From: Nocardioides abyssi
GTDB lineage: Bacteria; Actinomycetota; Actinomycetes; Propionibacteriales; Nocardioidaceae
DNA: 64,000 nucleotides
Direction: 5' to 3'
Assembly: GCF_030412915.1 (NCBI RefSeq)
Contig: NZ_JAUHJR010000002.1
Span: 186,001 to 250,000 of the forward strand
Below are positions 43,138 to 51,297 of the stretch, piece by piece. A program made the translations under genes and the position numbers. The first letter of the stretch is position 1. Every line of letters starts with the position of its first letter. The notes under the pieces are model-generated. The model was not told the origin of the DNA. It was given only the letters and a program-made list of their open reading frames with translations, and ran no database searches.

Positions 43138-45363
43138 TCAGCTGATGGTCGTCAGCAGCTGGGTCGCGCGGGTGAGCACGACGTAGAGCGTGGCGCGGCC
43201 GGTGAGCGACTCGTCCTCGATCTCCTGGGGCCGGACGACGACGATCCCGTCGAACTCCAGGCCCTTGGTGTCGAGGCCGGTGAGCACGACGACGCGGTCC
43301 TCGCCGGACGGGGTGACCGAGGAGTCGACCGCCGCGCGGGCCCCGGGGGCGTCGTCGGCGAGCTCGGGCCACGACGCGAGCCAGGAGTTGACCTCCGACC
43401 GGCGGGCGACCGGCACCACGATGCCGACGGTGCCGCCGACCTTGCCGGCGATGTCGACGACGGCCTCGCGGGTGGCGGCCTCGAGGTCGGTGACCCCGGT
43501 GACCTCCACCGGCTCGACGCCGGTGGAGCGGACCGCGGTGGGGAGGTCGGCGTCGAGGCCGACGCGGCGGGCGTACACCTCGGCGTACGCGTAGATCTCG
43601 GAGGAGTTGCGGTAGTTCGTCGAGAGGTGGAAGGCGTGGATCCGCTTGCCGTCGAGCGCCTCGGCGCGGGCGGCCTCGGCCTCCTCGCGCACCGGCCACG
43701 ACGACTGCGCGGGGTCGCCCACGATCGTCCAGGAGGCGGTGCGGCCGCGGCGGCCGACCATCCGCCACTGCATGGGCGTGAGGTCCTGCGCCTCGTCGAT
43801 GAGCACGTGGGCGAAGGGGTCGTCCTCGATGCGGTGCTGCGGGGGCGCCCAGGCGCGGCCGGAGGGGGCGTACTCCCGGTCGGCGGCGGTGGTGAGCTCC
43901 TGCAGGTCGACCGAGCCCTCGATGGCCGAGAGCGGGTCGTCGCGCTCGTCGTCGGCCTTGGCGGGCACGTCGCCGAGGGCGTAGCGCAGCTCGTCGAGCA
44001 GCGCGACGTCGGCGACCGAGAGGTCGGTGGCGCCGGCCCACGACTTGAGCAGCAGCCGCTGCTCCTCGGCGGTGACCACGCCCTCGCCGACCCGGGCGAG
44101 GAACTCGGGGTCGCGCAGCCAGCCGAGCACCGTCGGCGCGTCCAGCGGCGGCCACCAGGCCACCGCGAAGTCCACGAACCGCTGGTCGGCAAGCATGTCC
44201 TCGTCGAACGACTCACGGCCGCGGTCGCGACCGCGCTCACCGCGCACCTGGCGCCACATCGCGTCGAGCAGCGTCGGGGCGACCCGGGGCAGCTGCTTGT
44301 TGCGGCGGCCCTGCGACATCAGCTGGCGGCGCAGGCGGCCGAGCAGGCCTCGGTCGAGCACGATCGTGTCGTCGCGCCAGAAGATCCGGAACTCGGTCGG
44401 GCTGCCCGGGGCCTGCTGCCGCGCCGTACGACGCAGCAGCTCGGCCATCCGGCCCGCGCCCTTGACGTCGGCGACCGCCGGCTCGTCGTGGCGGGTCGCG
44501 CGGACGCCGTCGACGACCTCGCCGAGCGAGCGAAGTGCGACCGCAGTCTCGCCGAGGCTGGGCAGCACCCGCTCGATGTAGCGCATGAAGACGCCGCTGG
44601 GGCCGACGACGAGCACGCCGCCGGTCTCGTAGCGGCGGCGGTCGGTGTAGAGCAGGTACGCCGCGCGGTGCAGCGCCACGACCGTCTTGCCGGTGCCGGG
44701 GCCGCCGGAGATGGTGACGACGCCCTTGCCGGGCGCGCGGATCGCCTTGTCCTGCTCGGCCTGGATGGTGGCGACGATCGAGTGCATCGAGCGGTCACGG
44801 GCGCGGGAGAGCTGCGCCATCAGCGCGCCCTCGCCGACGATCGGCAGGTCCGCGCCGGACTCCTCGAGCGCCTCGGCGTCGAGCAGCTCGTCCTCGACGC
44901 CGACGACCTGCGGGCCGGTGCAGCGCAGCACCCGCCGGCGGATCACGGCGTGCGGCTCGGCGGCCGTGGCCTGGTAGAACACCGCGGCCGCGGGCGCGCG
45001 CCAGTCGATCAGCAGCGAGTCGCGGTGCTCGTCGCGCAGGCCGATCCGGCCGACGTACCGCGGGGCGGGGTCGAGCTCGGGCCGCATGTCGAGGCGGCCG
45101 AAGACCAGGCCCTCGTGGGCGGCGTCGAGCTGCGCGATCCGCTTCGCGGCCTGGAAGACCATCGCGTCGCGCTCCACCAGGCCGCCCTCGTGGCCGAGCC
45201 GGCCGCGCTGGTGGCCCTCCTCGGCGAGCTGGCGCGCCGCGGCGGCCGAGTCCCTCAGCTGGCGGTAGACGCGGTCGACGAACGCCTGCTCGCCCGCGAC
45301 CTCCCGGTCCGCGAGCTGCTGGTCGTCGTGCTGGTCGTGCTGGTCATTCGATGCTCCGGACAA
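43138..45363 (-). CDS. UvrD-like helicase of the HelD/HelR class
   Basis: 741 residues. An N-terminal acidic and helical arm (about 1-190) precedes the SF1 core: Walker A GGPGTGKTVVALHRAAYLL (about 230), VLIDEAQDLTPMQW (Walker B/motif II), GDPAQSSWP (III), LSTNYRNSSEIY (IV) and the VVVLTGLDTKGLEFDGIVVV and LYVVLTRATQ C-terminal motifs. HelD proteins dissociate stalled RNA polymerase; actinobacterial HelR does so in rifamycin resistance. I did not find the known rifamycin-associated inverted repeat upstream. TTG at 45363 has GGAGAT 8 nt upstream and is the earliest plausible start. Confidence 0.85.
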   Translation of the reverse strand: MSGASNDQHDQHDDQQLADREVAGEQAFVDRVYRQLRDSAAAARQLAEEGHQRGRLGHEGGLVERDAMVFQAAKRIAQLDAAHEGLVFGRLDMRPELDPAPRYVGRIGLRDEHRDSLLIDWRAPAAAVFYQATAAEPHAVIRRRVLRCTGPQVVGVEDELLDAEALEESGADLPIVGEGALMAQLSRARDRSMHSIVATIQAEQDKAIRAPGKGVVTISGGPGTGKTVVALHRAAYLLYTDRRRYETGGVLVVGPSGVFMRYIERVLPSLGETAVALRSLGEVVDGVRATRHDEPAVADVKGAGRMAELLRRTARQQAPGSPTEFRIFWRDDTIVLDRGLLGRLRRQLMSQGRRNKQLPRVAPTLLDAMWRQVRGERGRDRGRESFDEDMLADQRFVDFAVAWWPPLDAPTVLGWLRDPEFLARVGEGVVTAEEQRLLLKSWAGATDLSVADVALLDELRYALGDVPAKADDERDDPLSAIEGSVDLQELTTAADREYAPSGRAWAPPQHRIEDDPFAHVLIDEAQDLTPMQWRMVGRRGRTASWTIVGDPAQSSWPVREEAEAARAEALDGKRIHAFHLSTNYRNSSEIYAYAEVYARRVGLDADLPTAVRSTGVEPVEVTGVTDLEAATREAVVDIAGKVGGTVGIVVPVARRSEVNSWLASWPELADDAPGARAAVDSSVTPSGEDRVVVLTGLDTKGLEFDGIVVVRPQEIEDESLTGRATLYVVLTRATQLLTTIS

Positions 45364-45476
45364 CGCTGGATCTCCACTCGTGCGACGTCCCCGCGGGCTG
45401 CGCCGCCCGGTCGTCGCGCCCGGAACGGCAAGTCCTCAAGCCTAACCGTCGCCTGTGGGATCCTGCGCACCATGCC

Positions 45477-46472
45477 GTGGAGTCGACGCTGAGCCCCGGG
45501 TGGCGGGGCGCGCCCTGGGGGCGCCGCGCGCGCGTCGCCGGGGCCGTCGCGGTCGTCGTGGCCGCCGCCGTCGTCGTCCCGCTCGCCCCGCGCTGGGTGG
45601 ACGCGTCCCGCCCGGAGACGCGGCTGGCCGCGCCGGAGGTCGTCGAGGTCTCGACCGAGTGCCGCTCCCGCGCCGACGGCGGGATCGACCACACCGACTT
45701 CCTGCTCGGCGAGGCGGCGTGGGTGCGGTTCTGCGTGGTCGGCGCCTCCTACCCGCGCCGGATCGGCTCCGCGCTCGTCCCCGACGCCGTGCTGGCGGAG
45801 GGTGCCGCGTCGCTCGTGCGGGCCTGGCAGCGCACCGACGGCCGGGCCGGGCCGTGCCGGCCGACCCCGTCGGCGACCAAGTTCGCCGTGCAGGTCGGCT
45901 TCGACGACGGCACCGTCGCCGAGGTCTTCGGCGAGACCTCCGAGTGCCCCGCCTACACCCGCCCCGCCCCCGCCACCCGGGTCGTCGCCGGCGGCCGGGT
46001 CTACCGCGACCTGATGACCGCGCTCGCGCTGGACGCCGGCTCCGGCGAGGACTCTGGCCCGGACTCCGAGGTGGGCTCCGAGCCGTCCTGCCCCGCGGCC
46101 GCGCCGGCCTTCCCGGAGGCCGTCACCCGCGACCCCACCACCGGCCTGACCGGCACCGGGGTGGCCACTGCCGTCGTGTGCCGCTACGACGCCCCGGGCC
46201 TGGCCCCAGTCGCCACCGCCCTGCGGCCCAGCGAGGCCGAGCGGGTGCGGGTGCTCGCGCTCGGCGCCTTCGACCCGACGCCCCCGTCGTGCACGCCCGA
46301 CCCCGGCGCCCCGGCGTACGTCGCGGTGCTGGTGGGCCGCGACGCGTCGACGTACGAGGTCGGGCTGGACGCCGCCGCCTGCGCCGCCGCGCGCCTGAAC
46401 GACCAGCGGATCGGCGTGTCGCCGGCGCTCGCGACGGCGCTGGCCGGGCTCGCGGTCGGCGCCGGGTCCTGA
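45477..46472 (+). CDS. Exported or membrane-anchored protein of unknown function
   Basis: 331 residues from GTG 45477 (MESTLSPGWRGAPWGRR), a basic N-terminus followed by one long hydrophobic stretch (VAGAVAVVVAAAVVVPL, about 20-37) and a large extracytoplasmic domain with an even number of cysteines (ECRS, RFCVV, GPCRPT, SECPA, PSCPA, VVCRY, PSCTP, DAACAAA), suggesting several disulfides. I do not recognise the family. It is divergent from the helicase; the start is the least certain part because neither a hexamer nor a clear Shine-Dalgarno is seen. Confidence 0.7.
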   Translation: MESTLSPGWRGAPWGRRARVAGAVAVVVAAAVVVPLAPRWVDASRPETRLAAPEVVEVSTECRSRADGGIDHTDFLLGEAAWVRFCVVGASYPRRIGSALVPDAVLAEGAASLVRAWQRTDGRAGPCRPTPSATKFAVQVGFDDGTVAEVFGETSECPAYTRPAPATRVVAGGRVYRDLMTALALDAGSGEDSGPDSEVGSEPSCPAAAPAFPEAVTRDPTTGLTGTGVATAVVCRYDAPGLAPVATALRPSEAERVRVLALGAFDPTPPSCTPDPGAPAYVAVLVGRDASTYEVGLDAAACAAARLNDQRIGVSPALATALAGLAVGAGS

Positions 46473-46476
46473 TCTG

Positions 46477-46599
46477 TTACCGAACGCTGACCTTGCCGTG
46501 GACGTCGTGTGGATGGCGCCCGGGTAGTTTCAGTTTCATCGGCAGGGCGACCTGCCAGATGAGGAACAGCTCGAGCCACCGGGGGGATGGCTCGCGCAC
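46477..46599 (-). CDS. Possible small 40-residue ORF within a structured region
   Basis: Minus-strand GTG-initiated frame of 41 codons (WLELFLIWQVALPMKLKLPGR in the middle). An internal ATG at 46539 begins MKLKLPGRHPHDVHGKVSVR. It lies downstream of the enoyl-CoA hydratase in the same direction. The plus strand of the same region forms two strong hairpins: TCATC/GATGA plus GGCAGG-GCGA-CCTGCC (46536-46562) and CGAGCCA/TGGCTCG (46572-46594). Either a small protein or a structured RNA would explain the conservation-like features; I cannot choose. Confidence 0.3.
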   Translation of the reverse strand: MREPSPRWLELFLIWQVALPMKLKLPGRHPHDVHGKVSVR

Positions 46600-46700
46600 G
46601 GTGCCGGGGGGCGCCGCGAGTCCTCGACGACGACACCCGTTCGGCGCCTCAAGGGGGACCGCCGGACGGGTCTCGTCATTTCGGGGCCCTGGTGCGGGCC

Positions 46701-47450
46701 CTACTTCTTCCGCGACAGGAACGCCCGCATCGCCTCGCGGGCCTCGTCGGAGCCGAAGAGGCGCGCGCTCTGCGCTGCCACGTCGTCACCGAGCCGGTCG
46801 ATCCGCTCGAGCAGGTCGTGCGCCAGCAGCGCCTTGGTCTCGCGCAGCCCCTGCGCCGCGCCGGTGGCCAGCGACGCGCAGACCCGCGCGACCTCCGCGT
46901 CGAGGTCGTCGGTCGGCACCGCCCGCGTCACCAGGCCCATCCGCTCGGCCTCCGCACCGGTGAACGTCTCACCGGTCAGGAACGTGTACGCCGCCGCGCG
47001 CGACGTCAGCCGTGGCAGCACCGTCAGCGAGATGACCGCCGGCGCCAGGCCGAGCTTGACCTCGGTCAGCGCGAACGTTGCCCCCTCGTCGGCCACCACC
47101 ACGTCCGCCGCCGCGACCAGGCCGATCCCGCCGGCCCGCACCGCCCCCTGCAGGCGCAGCACCACCGGCTTGCTCGACCCGACCACCAGCCGCTGCAGCC
47201 GCACGATCCCCAGCGGGGCCGACTCGGGGCTGCCGGTCGACGCCTCCGAGAGGTCCGCCCCGGAGCAGAACACGGTCCCCTCCGCCCGCAGCAGCACCAC
47301 CTTCGCCGCCGCGTCCGCCTCGGCCCGCTCCAGGCACTCCCCCAGCTCCCGCACCAGCTGGGAGGAGAGCGCATTGCGGTTGTGCGGGGAGTCGAGGGTG
47401 ATCGTCGCGACCTCGTCGGCGACCCCGTAGTGGACCAGCTCGTCAGCCAT
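46701..47450 (-). CDS. Enoyl-CoA hydratase/isomerase family protein
   Basis: 249 residues of the crotonase fold. ITLDSPHNRNALSSQLV at the start, the first oxyanion block SGADLSEAST, and GAVRAGGIGLVAAADVVVADE as the second. The usual catalytic glutamates are not all obvious: the position equivalent to the first Glu falls in a region reading LSEAST, so hydratase, isomerase or other crotonase activity cannot be decided. ATG at 47450 has CAGGAT 6 nt upstream. Confidence 0.85.
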   Translation of the reverse strand: MADELVHYGVADEVATITLDSPHNRNALSSQLVRELGECLERAEADAAAKVVLLRAEGTVFCSGADLSEASTGSPESAPLGIVRLQRLVVGSSKPVVLRLQGAVRAGGIGLVAAADVVVADEGATFALTEVKLGLAPAVISLTVLPRLTSRAAAYTFLTGETFTGAEAERMGLVTRAVPTDDLDAEVARVCASLATGAAQGLRETKALLAHDLLERIDRLGDDVAAQSARLFGSDEAREAMRAFLSRKK

Positions 47451-47456
47451 GCCGCC

Positions 47457-47462
47457 ATCCTG
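47457..47462 (-). promoter_or_regulatory. Leaderless -10 hexamer CAGGAT
   Basis: Minus-strand CAGGAT, 6 nt before the enoyl-CoA hydratase ATG. Confidence 0.45.
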
Positions 47463-47516
47463 CCCGACCCCGATCCCCGCAGGTCGAGCAGTGAGCGCTG
47501 CCGGGCGTCCTCGGCT

Positions 47517-47733
47517 GGTTGAGGAAGGCGCGCAGCGCCTGTCTCGAAACCCCCTGCCAGCCGACTTCGGCCTGCGGGCCGTGGGTGGTTGCGGTGGGGG
47601 CAGCTATGAGGACGAGGTACGCCGTGGGTCACGCGCCGCCGCCGGCTATCGGCTGGTTGAGGAAGGCGCGCCGCGCCTGTCTCAACCGGCCCCCGGCTGG
47701 TTGAGGAGGGCCGCCAGGCCCGTCTCGAAACCC
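47517..47733 (+). repeat. A-L-A-A repeat block upstream of HNH gene 3
   Basis: Type A at 47517-47551 (GGCGC/GCGCC), L module 47561-47629, type A at 47655-47687 (GGCGC-GCC-GCGCC, ends CTCAACC without GA), and type A at 47699-47733 (GGGCC/GGCCC). The last ends 22 nt before the conserved leader of HNH gene 3. Confidence 0.85.
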
Positions 47734-47755
47734 GCCGGGAAAGTTCCCAGATCGG

Positions 47756-47824
47756 TGTCCGAATAGTGGTCTGACCTGGGGAAACAGCCCCGTGACTGTC
47801 GGCGGTCGCTGCTTGAGTAGACCC
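47756..47824 (+). promoter_or_regulatory. Conserved 69-nt leader of HNH gene 3
   Basis: Begins TGTCCGAATAGTGGTCTG and ends GAGTAGACCC at the ATG; identical length to the leaders at 8437-8505 and 27331-27399. Confidence 0.6.
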
Positions 47825-49087
47825 ATGGCCAAGGACTCCCGACACAGTGCGCACCCGGTGTGCCGTGCGGTCGCGAAGTCCCACAAGAGGGTCTCTGCGA
47901 CAGCCGACGCACGGTTGTGGTCGATGTCGGACACCGAGGTCTCCGAGGCGCTGGTCGAAGCCACCCGCCTCCGCGCACGCGTCGAGGCCCTCGAGCTCCG
48001 CCTCGCCGCCGAGGCGGACCGCCGCGCGGTCGGCGACAAGGTCGGCGCAACTGACACCGCGTCCTGGTGGGGACACGAGACCCGCCAAGGCCGTCCCGCC
48101 GCCAAGCGCCGCATGCGGCTCGCGGAAGCCCTCGACCGCCACGCCCCCACCGCCGCGGCACTGACGGAGGGTGCGATCAGCGTCGACCACGCCCGAGTCA
48201 TCACCGACTGCGTCGACAAGTTCCCCGACGACCTGGCCGACCCGACCATCCCGGAGCGCGCAGAGAAGCACCTGTTGAACGAGGCGCTCGACCGTGATCC
48301 GAAGTCGCTCGCGATCCTCGCCAAGCACGTCCTGACCGTGGTTGCACCTGAGATCGGCGAGGAGCGTGATGCTCGCGCCCTCGAACGAGAAGAGCGCGAA
48401 GCGCGCGCCAAGGCCTGGCTGACCATGGCGCCCGATGGGCGGGGTAGCTACCGCGGGAAGTTCTCCATCCCCACGCTGCACGGAGAGATGCTGAAGAAGA
48501 TGCTGCTCGCATTCGCCGCCCCCAAGCATCAGGCCGCGAGGAGACAGGACGACCAGTCCGAGGTCGCGGAGCGTCGGCCCTCGCCGGAGCGGATGGGCGA
48601 CGCGTTCTGCGAGCTGCTCGAACGCCTCCCCGCCGACAAGCTCCCCCAGCTCGGCGGCCTCAACGCATCCGTCGTCGTCCTCATCGACTACACCGACCTC
48701 ACGAGCGAGACCGGCCGGGCCACGTTGGAGTCCGGCGAACCGATCTCCGCCTCGCTCGCCCGGCGGATGGCCTGCGAAGCGGGCCTCCTCCCCGCCGTTC
48801 TCGGCAGGAAGTCAGAGCTCCTCGACCTCGGCCGCACCGCCCGACTCTTCTCCGGCGCTCAGCGCCGCGGGCTCGCGACCACGCAGAAGACCTGCACCGC
48901 CGTCGGCTGCGACTGGCCGGCCCACCTCTGCCACGCCCACCACGACCAGAGCTGGCTCCACGGCGGCAAGACAGACATGAAGAACGCCCGGTTGCTGTGC
49001 CCCAGGCACCACGCCCGCATCCACGACCCACGCTTCAAGACCACCCACCACCCCGACGGCGGTGTCTCGTTCCACATGCGGACATAG
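47825..49087 (+). CDS. DUF222/13E12-family HNH endonuclease, copy 3
   Basis: 420 residues. Most divergent of the three in the first 60 residues (KSHKRVSATADARLWSMSDTEVSEALVEATRLRARVEALELR) and around 240 (ARRQDDQSEVAERRPS), but the HNH block is the same (CTAVGCDWPAHLC, HAHHDQSW, GGKTD, LLCPRHHARIHDPR). All catalytic and zinc positions are intact, so it is probably active. The drift in the N-terminal half while the C-terminus stays fixed suggests partial homogenisation between copies. Flanked by A-L-A-A repeats upstream and by type C and nested B/A repeats downstream. Confidence 0.9.
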   Translation: MAKDSRHSAHPVCRAVAKSHKRVSATADARLWSMSDTEVSEALVEATRLRARVEALELRLAAEADRRAVGDKVGATDTASWWGHETRQGRPAAKRRMRLAEALDRHAPTAAALTEGAISVDHARVITDCVDKFPDDLADPTIPERAEKHLLNEALDRDPKSLAILAKHVLTVVAPEIGEERDARALEREEREARAKAWLTMAPDGRGSYRGKFSIPTLHGEMLKKMLLAFAAPKHQAARRQDDQSEVAERRPSPERMGDAFCELLERLPADKLPQLGGLNASVVVLIDYTDLTSETGRATLESGEPISASLARRMACEAGLLPAVLGRKSELLDLGRTARLFSGAQRRGLATTQKTCTAVGCDWPAHLCHAHHDQSWLHGGKTDMKNARLLCPRHHARIHDPRFKTTHHPDGGVSFHMRT

Positions 49088-49102
49088 GCCGGCCGGCCCG
49101 CT

Positions 49103-49145
49103 GGTTGAGCAGCGAAGGCGTGCTGCGCCTGAGCGTGACGAAACC
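49103..49145 (+). repeat. Type C hairpin downstream of HNH gene 3
   Basis: Starts GGTTGAGCAGCGAAGGCG and ends GACGAAACC, with AGGCG(TGCT)GCGCCT in the centre. It matches 26014-26053 in orientation relative to the HNH gene. Confidence 0.75.
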
Positions 49146-49196
49146 CCCGCACCCGCGCAGGGCGGCGACCACCACAGGGCCCTGCGCATCTCAGCA

Positions 49197-49272
49197 GGTC
49201 TCGTCGACGCTCGGTCTCGAGTCGGCGCTGGCGCGCCTCCTCAACCCACCGGCTGGCGGTCGCTGCTCGACC
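49197..49272 (-). repeat. Type B repeat interrupted by a nested type A, second example
   Basis: B part 49197-49212, 39-bp insert 49213-49251, B part 49252-49272. The insert is the same length and, with two mismatches, the same sequence as that at 25889-25927, at exactly the same B position. Confidence 0.85.
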
Positions 49273-49284
49273 AGCGGGCGCCGA

Positions 49285-50829
49285 TCAGGAGACGGTGACG
49301 ATGAGTTCCTGGATGCCGCTGGAGCCCTCGGGGAAGGGGTTGGCGCGGACGGCGGTCTGGGGGTCGCCGTCGCCGTCGATGACGCGCGAGGCGATGCGGT
49401 GCTGGCCGGGAGTGGCGTCCCAGCGCAGGAACCACTGGCGCCAGTAGTCGTTGTTGACGTCCGCACCGAGCTCGGTGTCCTCCCAGGGGCCACCGTCGAT
49501 GCGGACCTGGACGCGGCCGACGCCGCCGTTGCCCTGGGCCCAGGCGACACCGCCGATGACGTTCTCACCGGCGTCGAGCTGGGCGAGGGCGCGGGGGGTG
49601 TCGATGCGGCTGGAGGGCTTGATGGGGGCGTCGGTGGCCCACTCGCGGTCGGTCCAGTAGGCCTGCTGCTCGTCGTAGGTCGTCAGCGTCATCCGGGTGA
49701 CCCACTTCGTGGCGCTGATGAAGCCGTAGAGGCCGGGGATGACCATCCGGGCGGGGAAGCCGTGCTCGCGCGGCAGCGGCTCGCCGTTCATGCCCACGGC
49801 CAGCAGCGCGTCGCGGCCGTCGGTGGCGAGGGCGAGCGGGGTGGAGATCTTCATGCCGTCGACGTCGGTGGAGAGGATCTGGTCGGCGCGGGAGCCGACG
49901 CCGGCCCGGTCCAGCAGCTCGTTGAGGGGGACGCCGAGCCAGCGGGCGCCGCCGACGTACTTGCCGCCGACGCTGTTGGAGACGCAGGTCAGCGTGATGT
50001 CCTTCTCGACCAGGTCCATCGCGAGGATGTCGTCGAAGGTGAAGGTGACCTCCTGATCGACGTCCCCGTCGATCGTCAGTGTCCAGCTCTCGTGGTCGAC
50101 GATCGGCACGTCAAGGCGGGTGTCGACGCGGTAGAACTCGTCGTTCGGGACCCGCAGCGGCGTGATCCCGGAGAAGCGCTCCTCCAGCCCCTTCGGCAGC
50201 GGCGGCAGCGGCTCGGCGGCGGCGGGGAGGTCGATGTCGACGGCCCGGGAGCGGTACGACGCGATCCACCGACCCGCGCCGCCCATGACGGCCGCGGCGC
50301 CGGCCACGACGCCGAGCGCCACGAGGAGCCCGCGGCGCGACGGACCGGAGCCGTCAGCGCCATGGGCAGCACGGCCAGCACGCGCAGCGTCCGAGCCGGA
50401 CGCGGAGCGGGCCGCCGAGCGGGCCAGCCACCACAGTGCGGCCACGCCGACGACGAGCGCGACGAGGCTCGGTACCACCGCGGACGCACCGGCGCCAGGC
50501 CGGGTGACGGCGACCGTGGCCGGGACGGCGACGAGCAGGACGAGGAGGGCGGCGCCGTACGCGAAGCGCTTGCGGGCGAGCAGGCCGGCCAGCGCGGAGA
50601 GCAGGACGACGCCGACGAGCACGGAGCCCACGAGGATCGGCTTGTCGCGGTCGCCGAACTGGCTGATCGCCCACTCCTTCACGGGGGTGGGCGTGAGGTC
50701 GATGACCTGGGACCCCACCGCGAGGACGGGCGAGGTCGCCGGCTCGAGGAGCGAGGCGACCAGGTGCCCGGCGGCGACCCCGGCGAGGGTGGCGAGGACG
50801 CCGGTCAGGGCGGCGAGGAGTCGGTTCAC
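49285..50829 (-). CDS. Membrane molybdopterin oxidoreductase (sulfite oxidase fold)
   Basis: 514 residues. An N-terminal membrane part with about five helices (1-165), including a twin-arginine-like SRRGLLVALGVVAGAAAV segment at about 170-190, precedes a sulfite-oxidase-like molybdopterin domain with the Mo-ligand cysteine in TLTCVSNSVGGKYVGGARWLGVPL and a C-terminal dimerisation (Mo-co_dimer) domain from about residue 400. It could act on sulfite or another small substrate outside the cell; no cytochrome subunit is adjacent. GTG start at 50829. A small membrane protein gene ends 25 bp upstream on the same strand. Confidence 0.85.
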   Translation of the reverse strand: MNRLLAALTGVLATLAGVAAGHLVASLLEPATSPVLAVGSQVIDLTPTPVKEWAISQFGDRDKPILVGSVLVGVVLLSALAGLLARKRFAYGAALLVLLVAVPATVAVTRPGAGASAVVPSLVALVVGVAALWWLARSAARSASGSDAARAGRAAHGADGSGPSRRGLLVALGVVAGAAAVMGGAGRWIASYRSRAVDIDLPAAAEPLPPLPKGLEERFSGITPLRVPNDEFYRVDTRLDVPIVDHESWTLTIDGDVDQEVTFTFDDILAMDLVEKDITLTCVSNSVGGKYVGGARWLGVPLNELLDRAGVGSRADQILSTDVDGMKISTPLALATDGRDALLAVGMNGEPLPREHGFPARMVIPGLYGFISATKWVTRMTLTTYDEQQAYWTDREWATDAPIKPSSRIDTPRALAQLDAGENVIGGVAWAQGNGGVGRVQVRIDGGPWEDTELGADVNNDYWRQWFLRWDATPGQHRIASRVIDGDGDPQTAVRANPFPEGSSGIQELIVTVS

Positions 50830-50854
50830 AGGTGGTGGTTCGGAGCGGACCCCT

Positions 50855-50971
50855 TCACCGGACTGCGGTGGCCGCCGCCAGGGCCGGCACGAGCATCGAG
50901 ACCCCCGTGACGGTGAGCGCGAGGACGAGGAAGGCGAGGAACGCGAGCAGCGCTCTCCGGGACGAGGACAT
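50855..50971 (-). CDS. Small single-helix membrane protein
   Basis: 38 residues: MSSSRRALLAFLAFLVLALTV begins a strongly hydrophobic helix (about residues 8-34) after a basic SRR segment. It ends 25 bp before the molybdo-oxidoreductase start on the same strand, so it could be a small subunit or membrane anchor of that enzyme. The Shine-Dalgarno is poor, and length makes it provisional. An overlapping 63-codon frame from 51017 has an unlikely composition and was not chosen. Confidence 0.5.
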   Translation of the reverse strand: MSSSRRALLAFLAFLVLALTVTGVSMLVPALAAATAVR

Positions 50972-51297
50972 CGGTGGCGGCCCCCCAGCCGTGTGCCTGC
51001 GGCGCAGGCGAAGTCATCTCCTACCGACCCCGCGGACGTGCGGGGCCGGGCTCGCGGGGCCCGTCGTCAACGACGAGGTGGTAGGCCCACGCGGTGGTGC
51101 CGACGCTACCGGCGGGCGGCCGCGCTCCCGGCCGATCGGCGGCCCGGACGGCGTTCCTTGAACCAACGTGGAGGTACGGCGTCGCCTGCGTCACACGATC
51201 GGTGCGACGTCGGACCAATCCGCCGGGCCGACGGGGCCGAACAACCACCGTCAACGCACCGAGACGGTGCGCACAAGCTCTTCAGGAAGGCTCCACC
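50972..51297. other. Intergenic region before the fasciclin gene
   Basis: I see no credible ORF. It holds a CCCCGC/GCGGGG hairpin near 51028-51045 and the SigK-like promoter at 51215-51243. Confidence 0.5.
51215..51243 (+). promoter_or_regulatory. Candidate SigK-type promoter
   Basis: CCAATCC (51215-51221), 15-16 nt spacer, then CCGAACA (51237-51243), close to the CCATCC / CGAA pattern published for mycobacterial SigK. It lies 54 bp before the fasciclin ATG. Confidence 0.5.

Noticed and set aside
45364-45476. Rifamycin-associated element upstream of the helicase
   Set aside because: I did not find the expected inverted repeat in this region, so rifamycin induction cannot be claimed.
46184-46636. 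150-codon minus-strand frame
   Set aside because: It overlaps the C-terminal coding part of the exported protein gene and has an Arg/Ala/Pro-rich, non-protein-like composition.
50826-51017. 63-codon minus-strand frame MTSPAPQAHGWG...
   Set aside because: It overlaps the more convincing 38-residue membrane protein and has a repeat-like Gly/Arg/His-rich composition.
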